DNA of 64,000 nucleotides from Shewanella psychropiezotolerans (GTDB lineage Bacteria > Pseudomonadota > Gammaproteobacteria > Enterobacterales > Shewanellaceae), in contig NZ_CP041614.1 of assembly GCF_007197555.1 (NCBI RefSeq), positions 2,720,001 through 2,784,000 on the forward strand, read 5' to 3'. Position numbers and translations under genes: made by a program. This document shows positions 43,166 through 52,082 of the stretch, in pieces. The number at the start of each line of letters is the position of its first letter. The stretch's first letter is position 1. Under the pieces are notes generated by a model. The model ran no database searches. It saw only the letters and a program-made list of their open reading frames with translations, and was not told the DNA's origin.

Positions 43166-44995
43166 ATGCCAGTTCAGTTTGATTCAGTCCTTTTTTTAAA
43201 AAGTGTATCCTCATCGCCGGGCGTTTATCGCATGTATGACGCAGAGGATGCCGTCATCTATGTGGGTAAGGCCAAAGATCTTAAGAAACGCCTAAGCTCC
43301 TATTTTCGTAAAAACCTTGACCATGTAAAAACCCAAGCCCTGGTCTCTCATATCGCTAACATCGATGTGACTGTGACTCACAGTGAGACCGATGCGCTGA
43401 TCCTCGAAAATGATTATATCAAGCAGTATATGCCCAGATATAACGTGTTACTTCGAGACGATAAATCCTATCCGTATATTTTACTGAGTCATCATAAACA
43501 CCCTAGACTTGCCTATCATCGTGGACCTAAGAGAGACAAAGGGGCCTATTTTGGCCCTTATCCAAATGGTGGTGCTGTTAGAGAAAGCTTGCATCTGATG
43601 CAAAAAATATTTCCTATCAGACAATGTGATGATCTTTATTATAAATCTCGCTCTCGGCCATGTTTACAATATCAGATAGGTCGTTGTAGTGCCCCTTGTG
43701 TAGATAAAATCAGTAGTGAAGAGTATGAAGCTCAGGTCAAACTGGCAAGCTTATTTCTTAAGGGTAAGAATCAACAGGTGATGGTTGAGCTAGTGTCGAA
43801 AATGGAGGCTTGCGCGCAATCCCTTGAATATGAAAAAGCGGCCAGCTACCGAGATCAAATATCTGCACTGAGAAGAGTGGCTGAGCAGCAGGAGGTGTCA
43901 GGTACCTCTGGTGATATGGATGTGATTGGTGCTTATTACGCATCGGGTGTGGCTTGTTTTCATCTGCTTTTCATACGCAATGGTAAAATTTTTGGTAGCC
44001 GAAGCTACTATCCAAGTGTACCGGCTCAAACCGATATGGATGAAGTCTTGAGTGCGTTCATGATCCAGTTTTACCTCAATGGCGATAGTCAAAGGACGCT
44101 GCCGAAAGAGATTTTATTGAGTCAGAGCTTCGATGATCTGCCCCAGTTAGAGAAGGCGATACAAACGGCGCTGGATAAAAAGGTTGAGATTAAAACGAAT
44201 GTACGAAGTGAGAGAGCGAATTTTTTACGCTTAGCCGTCACAAACGCGACTAATGCGGTGAATACCCGATTGTCTCATAAGAATACCGTCGAACAGCGCT
44301 TCTTATTACTAGAAGAGGCCCTGGAAATGACGACGCGAGTCCAAAGAATGGAATGTTTCGATATTAGCCACACTATGGGAGAGAGCACTGTGGCTTCCTG
44401 TGTTGTTTTTAATCGAGAAGGTCCGAACAAGGCTGACTATCGTCGTTACAACATTAATGGTATTACGCCAGGTGATGATTATGCGGCCATGAAGCAGGCG
44501 ATCACTAGGCGGTTTGATAAAATTGATAAAACTGGCAAGATCCCGGATATTTTATTTATCGATGGAGGTTTAGGTCAGCTTAGAATTGCACAAAAAATCG
44601 TAGATGAAAAATTCGCTGATATTGATACGGCTCCTATGTTAATCGGTATCGCTAAAGGAGAGGGGAGAAAGCCGGGCCTGGAAACTTTGATCTATGGTGA
44701 AAATGAACTTTCTTTCTCTATCGCGGCAGACTCAGGTGCTTTGCACCTGATACAGCATATTCGTGATGAGTCTCATCGCTTTGCGATCACAGGTCATAGA
44801 AATAAGCGACAGAAGACACGCAATACTTCTACACTCGAATCCATTGCCGGTGTCGGACCTAAACGCCGCAAGGCCTTGCTACAATTTTTAGGTGGAATAC
44901 AGGAAGTGAAAAGCGCAAGTGTGGCAGAAATGGCGAAAGTGCCGGGGATCAGTGTAGACATGGCGCAAAAAATACATGATTTATTACGAGGCTAG
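43166..44995 (+). CDS. uvrC: excinuclease ABC subunit C
   Basis: This 609-residue enzyme makes both incisions in nucleotide excision repair. An N-terminal GIY-YIG nuclease (about 15-95; [25 protein letters not shown]) is followed by a Cys cluster region ([17 protein letters not shown]) and the UvrB-binding UVR motif (about 205-240). Next comes an RNase H-like C-terminal nuclease ([30 protein letters not shown]). A helix-hairpin-helix pair ends the protein ([20 protein letters not shown]). Its 3' end is partly duplicated just downstream. Confidence 0.97.
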   Translation: MPVQFDSVLFLKSVSSSPGVYRMYDAEDAVIYVGKAKDLKKRLSSYFRKNLDHVKTQALVSHIANIDVTVTHSETDALILENDYIKQYMPRYNVLLRDDKSYPYILLSHHKHPRLAYHRGPKRDKGAYFGPYPNGGAVRESLHLMQKIFPIRQCDDLYYKSRSRPCLQYQIGRCSAPCVDKISSEEYEAQVKLASLFLKGKNQQVMVELVSKMEACAQSLEYEKAASYRDQISALRRVAEQQEVSGTSGDMDVIGAYYASGVACFHLLFIRNGKIFGSRSYYPSVPAQTDMDEVLSAFMIQFYLNGDSQRTLPKEILLSQSFDDLPQLEKAIQTALDKKVEIKTNVRSERANFLRLAVTNATNAVNTRLSHKNTVEQRFLLLEEALEMTTRVQRMECFDISHTMGESTVASCVVFNREGPNKADYRRYNINGITPGDDYAAMKQAITRRFDKIDKTGKIPDILFIDGGLGQLRIAQKIVDEKFADIDTAPMLIGIAKGEGRKPGLETLIYGENELSFSIAADSGALHLIQHIRDESHRFAITGHRNKRQKTRNTSTLESIAGVGPKRRKALLQFLGGIQEVKSASVAEMAKVPGISVDMAQKIHDLLRG

Positions 44996-45000
44996 TCAGG

Positions 45001-45346
45001 TTTTTAGATAGCGTTAACGATTGAAGCTTGAATTTTGGTGAAACGACTCGCTTTCTCTACGGGATCAAGGGACTGAGTTGTACTCGATTCAACACATTGC
45101 TGATGATTCTCATCGCTTGGGCATCACAGGCACCATAGCAATAAGTGACAGGAAGTAAATGATCGTAGAGATGTAAGATTTACGCCTTTAAGGTCATTGT
45201 GTGTACAGTCATAAGGTCGAAAAGCGTTACCAACTTTAGGCGATGCACAGTAAATGAAGGGTGCAAGCGTGACTGATATGAGCAAAAGAGCCCCAGATTA
45301 GACTCGAAATGGCATAAACAATACATGATTCATTGCGAGGCTAGCT
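45001..45346 (+). pseudogene. decayed duplicate of the uvrC 3' end
   Basis: This non-coding stretch aligns base by base with the last ~340 bases of uvrC. Matching landmarks include GAATTTTGGTGAAACGACTCGCTTTCTCTA versus uvrC 'GATCTATGGTGAAAATGAAC..', GATGATTCTCATCGCTTGGGCATCACAGG versus GATGAGTCTCATCGCTTTGCGATCACAGG, and the end GCATAAACAATACATGATTCATTGCGAGGCTAG versus GCGCAAAAAATACATGATTTATTACGAGGCTAG. (Landmarks quoted loosely; alignment positions run 44660-44995 against 45001-45346.) It has frameshifts and stops and no start. It fills most of the 396-base gap before pgsA. Confidence 0.88.
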
Positions 45347-45391
45347 AAATTAAGGCAAAATTGGCGCTGCTTTTAAACTATTGGTTTTCTC

Positions 45392-45949
45392 ATGCCGTTT
45401 AATATACCTATAGCTTTAACTTTGTTCAGAATATTTCTGTTACCTGTGTTTATAGTGGTTTTCTACCTTCCTTACTCTTGGGCGCCTTTTGCAGCAGCCT
45501 TTATTTTTTGGTTAGCAGCTGTTACCGATGCATTAGATGGCTATGCAGCTCGAAAATTAAAGCAGTCTACTCGATTCGGTGCTTTTCTGGATCCCGTGGC
45601 TGATAAGATCATGGTTACCACCGCACTCGTTCTGCTGGTTGCCGATAACAATAATATATGGCTCACATTACCGGCATTATTCATGATTGGTCGCGAGATA
45701 GTTATTTCGGCGCTGCGTGAATGGATGGCTGAGATTGGTAAGAGAGGGGCCGTTGCTGTCTCCTGGATCGGTAAATATAAGACGGCTGCACAGATGGTGG
45801 CTATCACAGGTCTTATCTGGCATCCCAACGATCTCCTTACCTATGCTGCATACGCACTATTTTACGTTGCCACAGTCCTCACTTTTTGGTCAATGATGAA
45901 TTATATCTTGGCCGCTTGGGGGGATTTGACGGCGGAATCGGGTAATTAA
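45392..45949 (+). CDS. pgsA: CDP-diacylglycerol-glycerol-3-phosphate 3-phosphatidyltransferase
   Basis: This 185-residue inner-membrane enzyme makes phosphatidylglycerophosphate, the first step to phosphatidylglycerol and cardiolipin. The CDP-alcohol transferase signature [27 protein letters not shown] supplies the metal-binding Asp residues (about 49-75). Five or so membrane helices flank it. The uvrY-uvrC-pgsA-tRNA-Gly-Cys-Leu order is the same as in E. coli. Confidence 0.97.
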   Translation: MPFNIPIALTLFRIFLLPVFIVVFYLPYSWAPFAAAFIFWLAAVTDALDGYAARKLKQSTRFGAFLDPVADKIMVTTALVLLVADNNNIWLTLPALFMIGREIVISALREWMAEIGKRGAVAVSWIGKYKTAAQMVAITGLIWHPNDLLTYAAYALFYVATVLTFWSMMNYILAAWGDLTAESGN

Positions 45950-46101
45950 AATGCAATGAGGCTATTTAGTATTCAAGCAGTCATTTATCGGCAAATATGC
46001 GATTGACTCTTGATGCTAAATCGGTAGAATGCCATTTCGCAGTCAGGGGAAAGATTCTTAGGAAACAACTTGCTGCAAAATAAGATGTGTATTGATGTAA
46101 A

Positions 46102-46177
46102 GCGACATTAGCTCAGTTGGTAGAGCGATACCTTGCCAAGGTATAGGTCATCGGTTCGAACCCGATATGTCGCTCCA
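46102..46177 (+). tRNA. tRNA-Gly (anticodon GCC)
   Basis: This 76-base gene has encoded CCA. The acceptor GCGACAT pairs with ATGTCGC, the D-arm is TAGCTCAGTTGGTAGAGC, anticodon loop TTGCCAA gives GCC, and the T-arm is TCGGTTCGAACCCGA. It corresponds to glyW of E. coli. Confidence 0.97.
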
Positions 46178-46201
46178 ATCATATTGTGACCTAAAAGACG
46201 T

Positions 46202-46297
46202 GCGACATTAGCTCAGTTGACTTTTTATTTATATCAACTGTGCGATACCTAGTTATAGGTTATCGGTGATTTGTTTCGAACCCGATATGTCGCTCCA
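46202..46297 (+). pseudogene. degenerate tandem copy of tRNA-Gly
   Basis: Both ends repeat tRNA-Gly exactly (GCGACATTAGCTCAGTTG and TTCGAACCCGATATGTCGCT), but about 20 foreign bases are inserted in the D-loop. The anticodon arm is deleted or scrambled, and a further insertion lies before the T-loop. It cannot form a working tRNA. Confidence 0.9.
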
Positions 46298-46304
46298 ATC
46301 ATAC

Positions 46305-46348
46305 AGGTCATAGGTTCGAACCTCTCTTTATAAGAGAAGGTCGCTCCA
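46305..46348 (+). pseudogene. second tRNA-Gly remnant (3' end only)
   Basis: AGGTCATAGGTTCGAACC followed by a disrupted T-arm with a hairpin insert (CTCTCTTTATAAGAGA) and GGTCGCTCCA repeats the 3' end of tRNA-Gly. Confidence 0.8.
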
Positions 46349-46368
46349 ATAATACAAGATAAAAAATT

Positions 46369-46442
46369 GGCGCGATGGCAGAATGGCTATGCTACGGATT
46401 GCAAATCCGTCTATCTCGGTTCGACTCCGGGTCGCGCCTCCA
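46369..46442 (+). tRNA. tRNA-Cys (anticodon GCA)
   Basis: This 74-base gene has encoded CCA. The acceptor GGCGCGA pairs with TCGCGCC, anticodon loop TTGCAAA gives GCA, and the T-arm is CGGTTCGACTCCGG. It corresponds to cysT of E. coli. Confidence 0.97.
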
Positions 46443-46529
46443 TATTTAGATTGTGATGAGTTTGGCTTTTTATTAAGAGCAAAACAGTATTAACTACCGA
46501 TAATACGTATCATCAAAGTCAACGAGTTT

Positions 46530-46615
46530 GCCCGAGTGGTGGAATCGGTAGACACAAGGGATTTAAAATCCCTCGCTTAATAGGCGTGCCGGTTCAAGTC
46601 CGGCCTCGGGTACCA
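46530..46615 (+). tRNA. tRNA-Leu (anticodon TAA)
   Basis: This 86-base gene has a long variable arm and encoded CCA. The acceptor GCCCGAG pairs with CTCGGGT, anticodon loop TTTAAAA gives TAA, and the T-arm is CCGGTTCAAGTCCGG. It corresponds to leuZ of E. coli. Confidence 0.97.
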
Positions 46616-46620
46616 TCATT

Positions 46621-46650
46621 TAAGCCCTGACAGTAGTCAGGGCTTTTTTG
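46621..46650 (+). terminator. terminator of the tRNA-Gly/Cys/Leu operon
   Basis: The stem AAGCCCTGAC/GTCAGGGCTT is followed by TTTTG. Confidence 0.92.
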
Positions 46651-46670
46651 TATCTAAATATCCAGAAATA

Positions 46671-46688
46671 GATTTAAAATCCCTCGCT
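46671..46688 (+). repeat. 18-base copy of the tRNA-Leu anticodon arm
   Basis: GATTTAAAATCCCTCGCT is identical to the anticodon stem-loop segment of the tRNA-Leu gene about 110 bases upstream. It is another short tRNA scar, too small to be functional. Confidence 0.7.
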
Positions 46689-46689
46689 A

Positions 46690-47006
46690 CTCTTCATAGG
46701 GCATTTCAATCAGTTTGATCAAATAGTCGATCGCACCAGCTTAGTAAGCTTTTAATATATCGAGCCGTCAACATGACGATAGGGGATTTAGTAGCAGAAA
46801 TTAACTCCGCAATCTCATAGCCATCCATGTCGGGCATGTTGATATCGAGTAAGAACTACTGCAAATTTATCATTTATCAGCTTAGATAATGTCTTACAGC
46901 CTGAGCTGGCCAGTACAAGCTGGGTATTTGTTAAGGGCTGTAATGCCCTTCGCCAAGGCGATATGATTATTGTGCAGATCATCAAGGATGAGAATTTTGT
47001 TTACGT
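46690..47006 (-). pseudogene. remnant of a response-regulator receiver gene
   Basis: Reading the minus strand gives NKILILDDLHNNHIALAKG in one frame, then LLDINMPDMDGYEIAELIS and TKSPIVMLTA in another, and a final piece like WCDRLFDQ. These are the acidic pocket, the phospho-Asp loop and the Thr motif of a CheY-like receiver. Frameshifts and stop codons break the frame several times, and no DNA-binding domain follows. The rest of the 46616-47251 gap holds the pilin promoter. Confidence 0.8.
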
Positions 47007-47251
47007 GCAGGACCATTTTCTCATCATACGTTTATCTTCCTTGAGAACTGTGCCGAGAGGTCTTTGATTAACTGAGTGTAGACCAGGATTTGATAACCTC
47101 CTTAATTCTAGGATTATGTATTTTAACCGTTTTGTTCTGTGACCTAGGTTAAGAATTTAGATAATTTGCTACCAAGTTCGTGACTCTGAAAGCCTGGGTA
47201 CGATATAATGTATACGTTTTATTTTGTATCAGTAGTAGAAGGTTGTTGGTT

Positions 47252-47815
47252 ATGAAAGGTGTTGTTTCAAAAGGTTTTACCCTTATCGAGCTTGTGGTCG
47301 TTATTATTATTTTAGGTATTCTAGCAGTTATTGCCCTGCCTAAGTTCATCAATTTAGGTCAAGATGCCCATGACTCGGCGGCTAAAGGGGTTTTTGGGGC
47401 ATTTCGCTCCGGGGTCACTATGTATCACAGCTGCTGGGCAGCATCGGGAGCCAGTGCTCGTGTTGAAGATCTGGTCTGTTATGGTGATGGCACTGTAGAC
47501 TCGAGTGTTACAGGTTATCCCTTGAGTACGACTAATGGCGGTGATGGGACTATATTATTCGGTGATAGTTGTAAAGAAGTGTGGCAAGGGCTGCTTGAGG
47601 GGGATGACTATGTGTTAGCTCCTCATGCCGATGCCTCATTTGGTGGTCAGACTGATATCATTTACTGGTATGGTGCGGGCTCCTCAATCAGTGGCGGTTC
47701 GTATTGTTATTATAATTATATATCCGATGATCGCTCTAAGGGCTCAGAAAATTGGCAGCTCAAATATTTCCCCGGCTCAGGTGAAACTGTGATCGTTCGA
47801 GCAACTTTAAGCTAA
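47252..47815 (+). CDS. type IV pilin-like / MSHA-type prepilin
   Basis: This 187-residue protein has a class III signal: a short leader MKGVVSKG, then FTLIELVVVIIILGILAVIALPKF with Glu at +5 of the mature protein, the substrate pattern of prepilin peptidase. A globular Cys-containing C-terminal domain (four Cys, about 65-155) follows. I chose the ATG at 47252 because AGAAGG lies ahead and it gives the correct leader; an upstream frame extension to 47180 would spoil it. It stands alone, without pilus assembly genes nearby, so it may be an orphan or minor pilin. It could also be a pseudopilin. Confidence 0.9.
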   Translation: MKGVVSKGFTLIELVVVIIILGILAVIALPKFINLGQDAHDSAAKGVFGAFRSGVTMYHSCWAASGASARVEDLVCYGDGTVDSSVTGYPLSTTNGGDGTILFGDSCKEVWQGLLEGDDYVLAPHADASFGGQTDIIYWYGAGSSISGGSYCYYNYISDDRSKGSENWQLKYFPGSGETVIVRATLS

Positions 47816-47837
47816 CCATTCATTCTTTTAAGTGATT

Positions 47838-47862
47838 GAACCTCCATTTTAAATGGAGGTTC
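47838..47862 (+). terminator. hairpin after the pilin gene
   Basis: The near-perfect inverted repeat GAACCTCCATTT / AAATGGAGGTTC with a one-base centre lies 23 bases after the stop. The following GAAAAATCC is not a good T-tract, so its action as a terminator is uncertain. Confidence 0.55.
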
Positions 47863-47988
47863 GAAAAATCCTCCTTTCGTATTCTACTCAGCCCACCTTA
47901 AATTTTGCCATACTTAAACCACTAGCCAGATATGTTTACAACTGGTGAAAATTCGGAGATTGCATCTGTCGATCATGGAGGTGAATTT

Positions 47989-49389
47989 ATGTTTACAAGG
48001 TGTTCGAGTGCAATGGTGTTCGCTGTCTTAATTATTTTGTTCTGTACCAGACCACTCCTTGCTATGGATAGCTCAGAAGCCGCATTTAATTCTTTGCTCT
48101 ATCAAGTTCAATTTGTACGATTAATTAAACCATCAAAGCAAATTGAACAAGATTATAGGGCATTAACCTTAGGGCCCATGAAGTTAAAACAAGCCAGAGT
48201 CGAGCGGATTAAATCTGAGCTGCAGCAATTTTGGGCATCCCTAGGGATCCCTACCAATGCAATGAACATGAAAAGCTCGGAGAACTTGTTTCAACAGGTT
48301 ATTTCCCTGGAGCCACTCTCTAAGGATTATCTAGCCACGAGTAATAAGATCCGCTATTTACTCTGGCTAGATCAAAAAGGGGACTGGAGTGAATTAGCCT
48401 CTAACTCTTGGTTAAAGCTGGGCGATAAACATAGCTTAGTACCTGAAATCAGTCGCAGATTAAAGGGGCTAGGCGATTTGAGAGAGTACAATCCGGTCAG
48501 TATACTGTTTGATGCTAATGTTAAAAATGGTGTTAGACTTTTTCAACAGCGTCATGGTTTGAAATTAGATGGCATTATTGGCCCCGAAACGCTTCGCTGG
48601 ATCAATATTAAACCCGTGAAGCGGGCTGAATTGTTAGCGATTAACTTTATAAATAAGACCCGTTACTTAGCCTCAATTGAACCTAGTTTTTTAATTATAA
48701 ACATTCCAGCATTTGAATTAGAACTTATCGATAATGGTCAAGTGGCATTGCAGTCTCGGGTGATAGTGGGTAAACCCTATCGTCAAACTCCACTATTAAG
48801 CAGTCGAATTTCAAACCTGGTGATCAATCCAAGCTGGCGTGTCCCCAGGCGTTTATTAACTCGGGATCTCTTGCCTAAAGTCAGGGAAGATGGCGGTTAT
48901 ATTCAGGATCGAAATTTTAATGTTTTCGATCGTCAGGGAGAAATGGTGAGTAAAACCGCGCAAGAGTGGCAAGATTTAGCTCATGGTCATTTTCCCTATC
49001 GTCTCGTTCAAAAGCCAGGAGAAGGCAATACCTTAGGACGCTATAAGTTTTATTTTGAGAATAAATACAGTGTCTATCTACACGATACTGCCGACAAGGA
49101 GTTGTTTGAAGAATCTAACCGTGCACTTTCATCCGGGTGTATACGTATTGAAAATGTCGAGGGACTAGCCAACTGGATGGCATCTAATCTGGTAACTGAT
49201 AAACAGACTTGGGTCGATATGCAGACTGAACGACAAAAGACTCAATGGTTTTCTTTAGATCAGAGTCTACCCGTTCATTTGGTTTACTGGACCGCTTGGG
49301 TAGACAAGTGGGGCGCCGCTCAATTTAGAAATGATATATACCATAGAAATTCAACACTTAACTTAGCATCGGCTCGTGCGTCTCCATGA
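47989..49389 (+). CDS. ldtD: L,D-transpeptidase (YcbB/LdtD-like)
   Basis: This 466-residue periplasmic enzyme forms 3-3 crosslinks in peptidoglycan. The ATG at 47989 follows GGAGGTG and gives a signal peptide (FTRCSSAMVFAVLIILFCTRPLLA). A peptidoglycan-binding domain is visible (NGVRLFQQRHGLKLDGIIGPETLRW). The YkuD catalytic domain has YLHDTADKELF and the nucleophile Cys384 in ALSSGCIRIENVEG. It is shorter than E. coli YcbB (615). It is followed by mepK, as in E. coli (ycbB-ycbK). Confidence 0.92.
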   Translation: MFTRCSSAMVFAVLIILFCTRPLLAMDSSEAAFNSLLYQVQFVRLIKPSKQIEQDYRALTLGPMKLKQARVERIKSELQQFWASLGIPTNAMNMKSSENLFQQVISLEPLSKDYLATSNKIRYLLWLDQKGDWSELASNSWLKLGDKHSLVPEISRRLKGLGDLREYNPVSILFDANVKNGVRLFQQRHGLKLDGIIGPETLRWINIKPVKRAELLAINFINKTRYLASIEPSFLIINIPAFELELIDNGQVALQSRVIVGKPYRQTPLLSSRISNLVINPSWRVPRRLLTRDLLPKVREDGGYIQDRNFNVFDRQGEMVSKTAQEWQDLAHGHFPYRLVQKPGEGNTLGRYKFYFENKYSVYLHDTADKELFEESNRALSSGCIRIENVEGLANWMASNLVTDKQTWVDMQTERQKTQWFSLDQSLPVHLVYWTAWVDKWGAAQFRNDIYHRNSTLNLASARASP

Positions 49390-49495
49390 GCCTGTGATGC
49401 TTATCGTATACCTTTATTATTGTTAACTTGATATTTGTCAGGTTTCAGTTTAGTTTGTCTGCTGTTTTGCTTGAAAAATAATCAATGGTGGTAGT

Positions 49496-50047
49496 GTGTC
49501 TGTAGTATGTCCAACTCGTAGGCAGTTGTTGCTAGGTCTTAGTGGCGCTGCAATGTTTTCGATGGTTCCTTCTAAAGTTTATGCAAGTCGTTCGACGAAA
49601 GGCGTTCGTCGTTTAGGTTTTTATAATTTGCATACCGGGGAGCGTGGGCAGGGAAGCTATTGGGTGGATGGAAATTACCAAAGTGAGATTTTGTCAGATT
49701 TTAGTCATATTTTGAGAGATCATCGACGTAATGAATCGGCGCCTATGGATAAGCGCCTCTATAATTTGCTATTTAAGCTCAAAGAGTCGCTAAACATAGA
49801 GCAGGAATTCAATGTTATCTCGGGATATCGCTCACCTAAGACTAACGCCATGTTAGCGGCTAAAAGCAGCGGTGTAGCCAAGAAAAGCTATCATATGAAA
49901 GGTATGGCTATGGATATTGCGCTTGAGGATGTGAAGTTGACTGATCTTCGAGATGCGGCCATTGAACTTAAGTTAGGCGGTGTCGGTTACTACCCCAGAT
50001 CTGGGTTTATTCATGTCGATACCGGTCCGGTCCGTACTTGGTCATAA
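49496..50047 (+). CDS. mepK: MepK-like murein endopeptidase (YcbK, DUF882)
   Basis: This 183-residue periplasmic M15-type peptidase in E. coli cleaves 3-3 and 4-3 crosslinks. An N-terminal twin-arginine-like signal (TRRQLLLGLSGAAMFS) is present, as in E. coli YcbK. Metal ligands appear in the pattern SYHMKGMAMDI (His, Asp) and FIHVDTG (His). The start is GTG at 49496; the region before it (49390-49495) carries no obvious strong ribosome site. It follows the gene for the transpeptidase that makes the 3-3 links, so the two form a build/cut pair. Confidence 0.92.
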   Translation: MSVVCPTRRQLLLGLSGAAMFSMVPSKVYASRSTKGVRRLGFYNLHTGERGQGSYWVDGNYQSEILSDFSHILRDHRRNESAPMDKRLYNLLFKLKESLNIEQEFNVISGYRSPKTNAMLAAKSSGVAKKSYHMKGMAMDIALEDVKLTDLRDAAIELKLGGVGYYPRSGFIHVDTGPVRTWS

Positions 50048-50193
50048 ATGATTGATGAATCTTTACGGTCGTCACAATAAAACAGTTTGTTAGCCCTATG
50101 TCATTATGCTATTATTTCGCCGCGTAAAAACGTCCTTGCTGGTCGAAAGTAGGGACACTCTGAAATTAATATTATTTTTTAAGTGAGAAAAAC

Positions 50194-50481
50194 ATGTCTT
50201 ATACTATTGCTGCTGAAATCCGCACTGAAATCGGGAAAGGTTCGAGCCGCCGCCTACGTCATGCGAACAAAGTTCCTGCTGTTATCTATGGTGCTGGTAA
50301 AGAGCCTATCTCTATCAAGTTTAACCAAAAAGATATCATCAACATCCAAGAAAACAAAGAATTCTACACTGACGTTCTAACTATCGCTGTAGATGGTAAA
50401 GAAGTGAGTGTTCGTGTTCAGGCAATGCAGCGTCACGCATTCAAGACTCTTATTGAGCATGTCGATTTTACATTCGCATAA
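50194..50481 (+). CDS. rplY: 50S ribosomal protein L25
   Basis: This 95-residue protein binds 5S rRNA. It starts [21 protein letters not shown] and includes [16 protein letters not shown], as in single-domain L25 proteins (E. coli 94). A ribosome site AAGTGAG precedes the ATG. It has its own terminator and stands as a single-gene unit. Confidence 0.96.
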   Translation: MSYTIAAEIRTEIGKGSSRRLRHANKVPAVIYGAGKEPISIKFNQKDIINIQENKEFYTDVLTIAVDGKEVSVRVQAMQRHAFKTLIEHVDFTFA

Positions 50482-50499
50482 TTTTTATATGTGAATGTT

Positions 50500-50526
50500 A
50501 AAAGCGCCTGTTGGCGCTTTTTTTGT
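50500..50526 (+). terminator. terminator after rplY
   Basis: The stem AAGCGCC/GGCGCTT with loop TGTT is followed by TTTTTT. Confidence 0.93.
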
Positions 50527-50543
50527 GCCTGATTTTTATCGAA

Positions 50544-52073
50544 CTACAGGTTATCGGACTCCTTTTCTTTATCGGGACAAGCAGCGATAACCGTGGCGAC
50601 TCCTTGCTCGTTAACCTCTTCCAATCTGATGTCAAATCCCCAGAGCCTGTGCAGATGTTTTACCACCTCCTGGCAACTTTTAGCTAAAGGCATTCGATTA
50701 GTTGGAATATGTTGTAGGGTAAGTGAACGATCGCCGGTGACTGCAACTTGATGGATCTGAATATTGGGTTCAAGATTGGAAAGATTGTACTGTTGGGATA
50801 ACATTTGACGTATATCTTGATATCCCTGCTCATCATGAATCGCTGAGACTGAAAGGTAGTTTTTCTTATCATTATCCAAAATACTGAACAATTTAAATTG
50901 CCTGATGATATTAGGTGACAAGTATTGGCTAATGAAGCTTTCATCTTTAAAATTTTGCATGGCAAAATGTAAAGTCTCTAACCAGTCGCTGCCAGCAATA
51001 TCAGGAAACCACTCTCTGTCTTCATCGGTAGGATCTTCACAGATCCGTCTGATATCGATAAACATGTTGAAGCCCAAGGCATAAGGATTAATGCCATTGT
51101 AGTAGGGGCTGTTGTAGCTTGGCTGCACAATAACATTGGTGTGGCTCTGCAGAAACTCCATCATAAATCTGTCTGTCACTAAGCCATCATCATAGAGGTG
51201 ATTTAAAATCGTGTAATGCCAAAATGTGGCCCAGCCTTCATTCATGACTTGGGTTTGTTTCTGAGGATAAAAATATTGCCCCATTTTCCTTACTATCCGC
51301 ACTATCTCTCTTTGCCAGGGCTCCAATAAGGGCGCATGTTTTTCGATGAAGTAAAGTATATTTTCCTGAGGTTCCTCAGGAAACCTTAACTCGGTTTTTT
51401 CGTCCTGCTCTTGATGTGCCTTAGGCACGGTGCGCCACAGATCGTTGACCTGACTCTGGAGATATTCTTCACGCTCTTTCTGCCTGAGCTGCTCCTCTTT
51501 AAATGAGATCTCACTCGGCCGCTTATATCTATCGACCCCATAGTTCATCAGAGCGTGGCAAGAGTCTACTATCAGCTCAACCTGCTCTATGCCATGGAGC
51601 TCTTCGCACTGGCTGATATAGTTCTTGGCAAAAACCAGATAATCTATGATAGAACTGGCATCGGTCCAGGTTTTAAAAAGATAGTTATTTTTGAAGAAAC
51701 TGTTATGACCGAAACTCGCGTGAGCCATCACCAAGGCTTGCATGGTGATGGTGTTTTCTTCCATCAGATAGGCGATACATGGGTCAGAATTGATGACAAT
51801 TTCGTAAGCCAGTCCCATTTGACCGCGTTTATAACTCTGTTCAGTCTCAATAAATTTCTTACCGAAGGACCAATGGGTGTAGCCTAAAGGCATGCCGATA
51901 CCCGCATAGGCATCCATCATCTGTTCTGCGGTGATCACTTCAATTTGGTTGGGGTAGGAGTCGAGCCGATAGTGGGCGGCAACCCTCTCTATTTCGGTTA
52001 AGTATTTCTGCAGCAGTTCGAAGTTCCAATCTGGCCCATCATCGAGCGGTGTCCGTTTCTTCTTGTTATCCAT
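50544..52073 (-). CDS. ycgB: SpoVR family protein (YcgB)
   Basis: This 509-residue cytoplasmic protein is of unknown biochemical role and is named after a Bacillus spore-cortex protein. Family marks are WSFGKKFIETEQSYKRGQMGLAYE..., HASFGHNSFFKNNYLF, NEGWATFWHY and the Gly/Asn-rich NGINPYALGF. It is the last gene of the yeaG-yeaH-ycgB set, whose members co-occur across proteobacteria and respond to starvation and stationary phase. It lies 9 bases after yeaH. Confidence 0.95.
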   Translation of the reverse strand: MDNKKKRTPLDDGPDWNFELLQKYLTEIERVAAHYRLDSYPNQIEVITAEQMMDAYAGIGMPLGYTHWSFGKKFIETEQSYKRGQMGLAYEIVINSDPCIAYLMEENTITMQALVMAHASFGHNSFFKNNYLFKTWTDASSIIDYLVFAKNYISQCEELHGIEQVELIVDSCHALMNYGVDRYKRPSEISFKEEQLRQKEREEYLQSQVNDLWRTVPKAHQEQDEKTELRFPEEPQENILYFIEKHAPLLEPWQREIVRIVRKMGQYFYPQKQTQVMNEGWATFWHYTILNHLYDDGLVTDRFMMEFLQSHTNVIVQPSYNSPYYNGINPYALGFNMFIDIRRICEDPTDEDREWFPDIAGSDWLETLHFAMQNFKDESFISQYLSPNIIRQFKLFSILDNDKKNYLSVSAIHDEQGYQDIRQMLSQQYNLSNLEPNIQIHQVAVTGDRSLTLQHIPTNRMPLAKSCQEVVKHLHRLWGFDIRLEEVNEQGVATVIAACPDKEKESDNL

Positions 52074-52082
52074 AACGCCCCC

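Noticed and set aside
41719..47251. An integrated genomic island bounded by tRNA att sites
   Set aside because: tRNA 3'-end copies are present, but the interval contains core genes (uvrY, uvrC, pgsA) in the E. coli order and no integrase, phage or mobilisation genes.
47180..47251. Upstream extension of the pilin-like protein
   Set aside because: It would place 24 residues before the class III leader and destroy the prepilin peptidase signal; a ribosome site supports the ATG at 47252.
51555..51887. 110-codon plus-strand open frame inside ycgB
   Set aside because: It lies wholly antisense to a well-supported SpoVR gene, has no ribosome site and no recognisable protein features.
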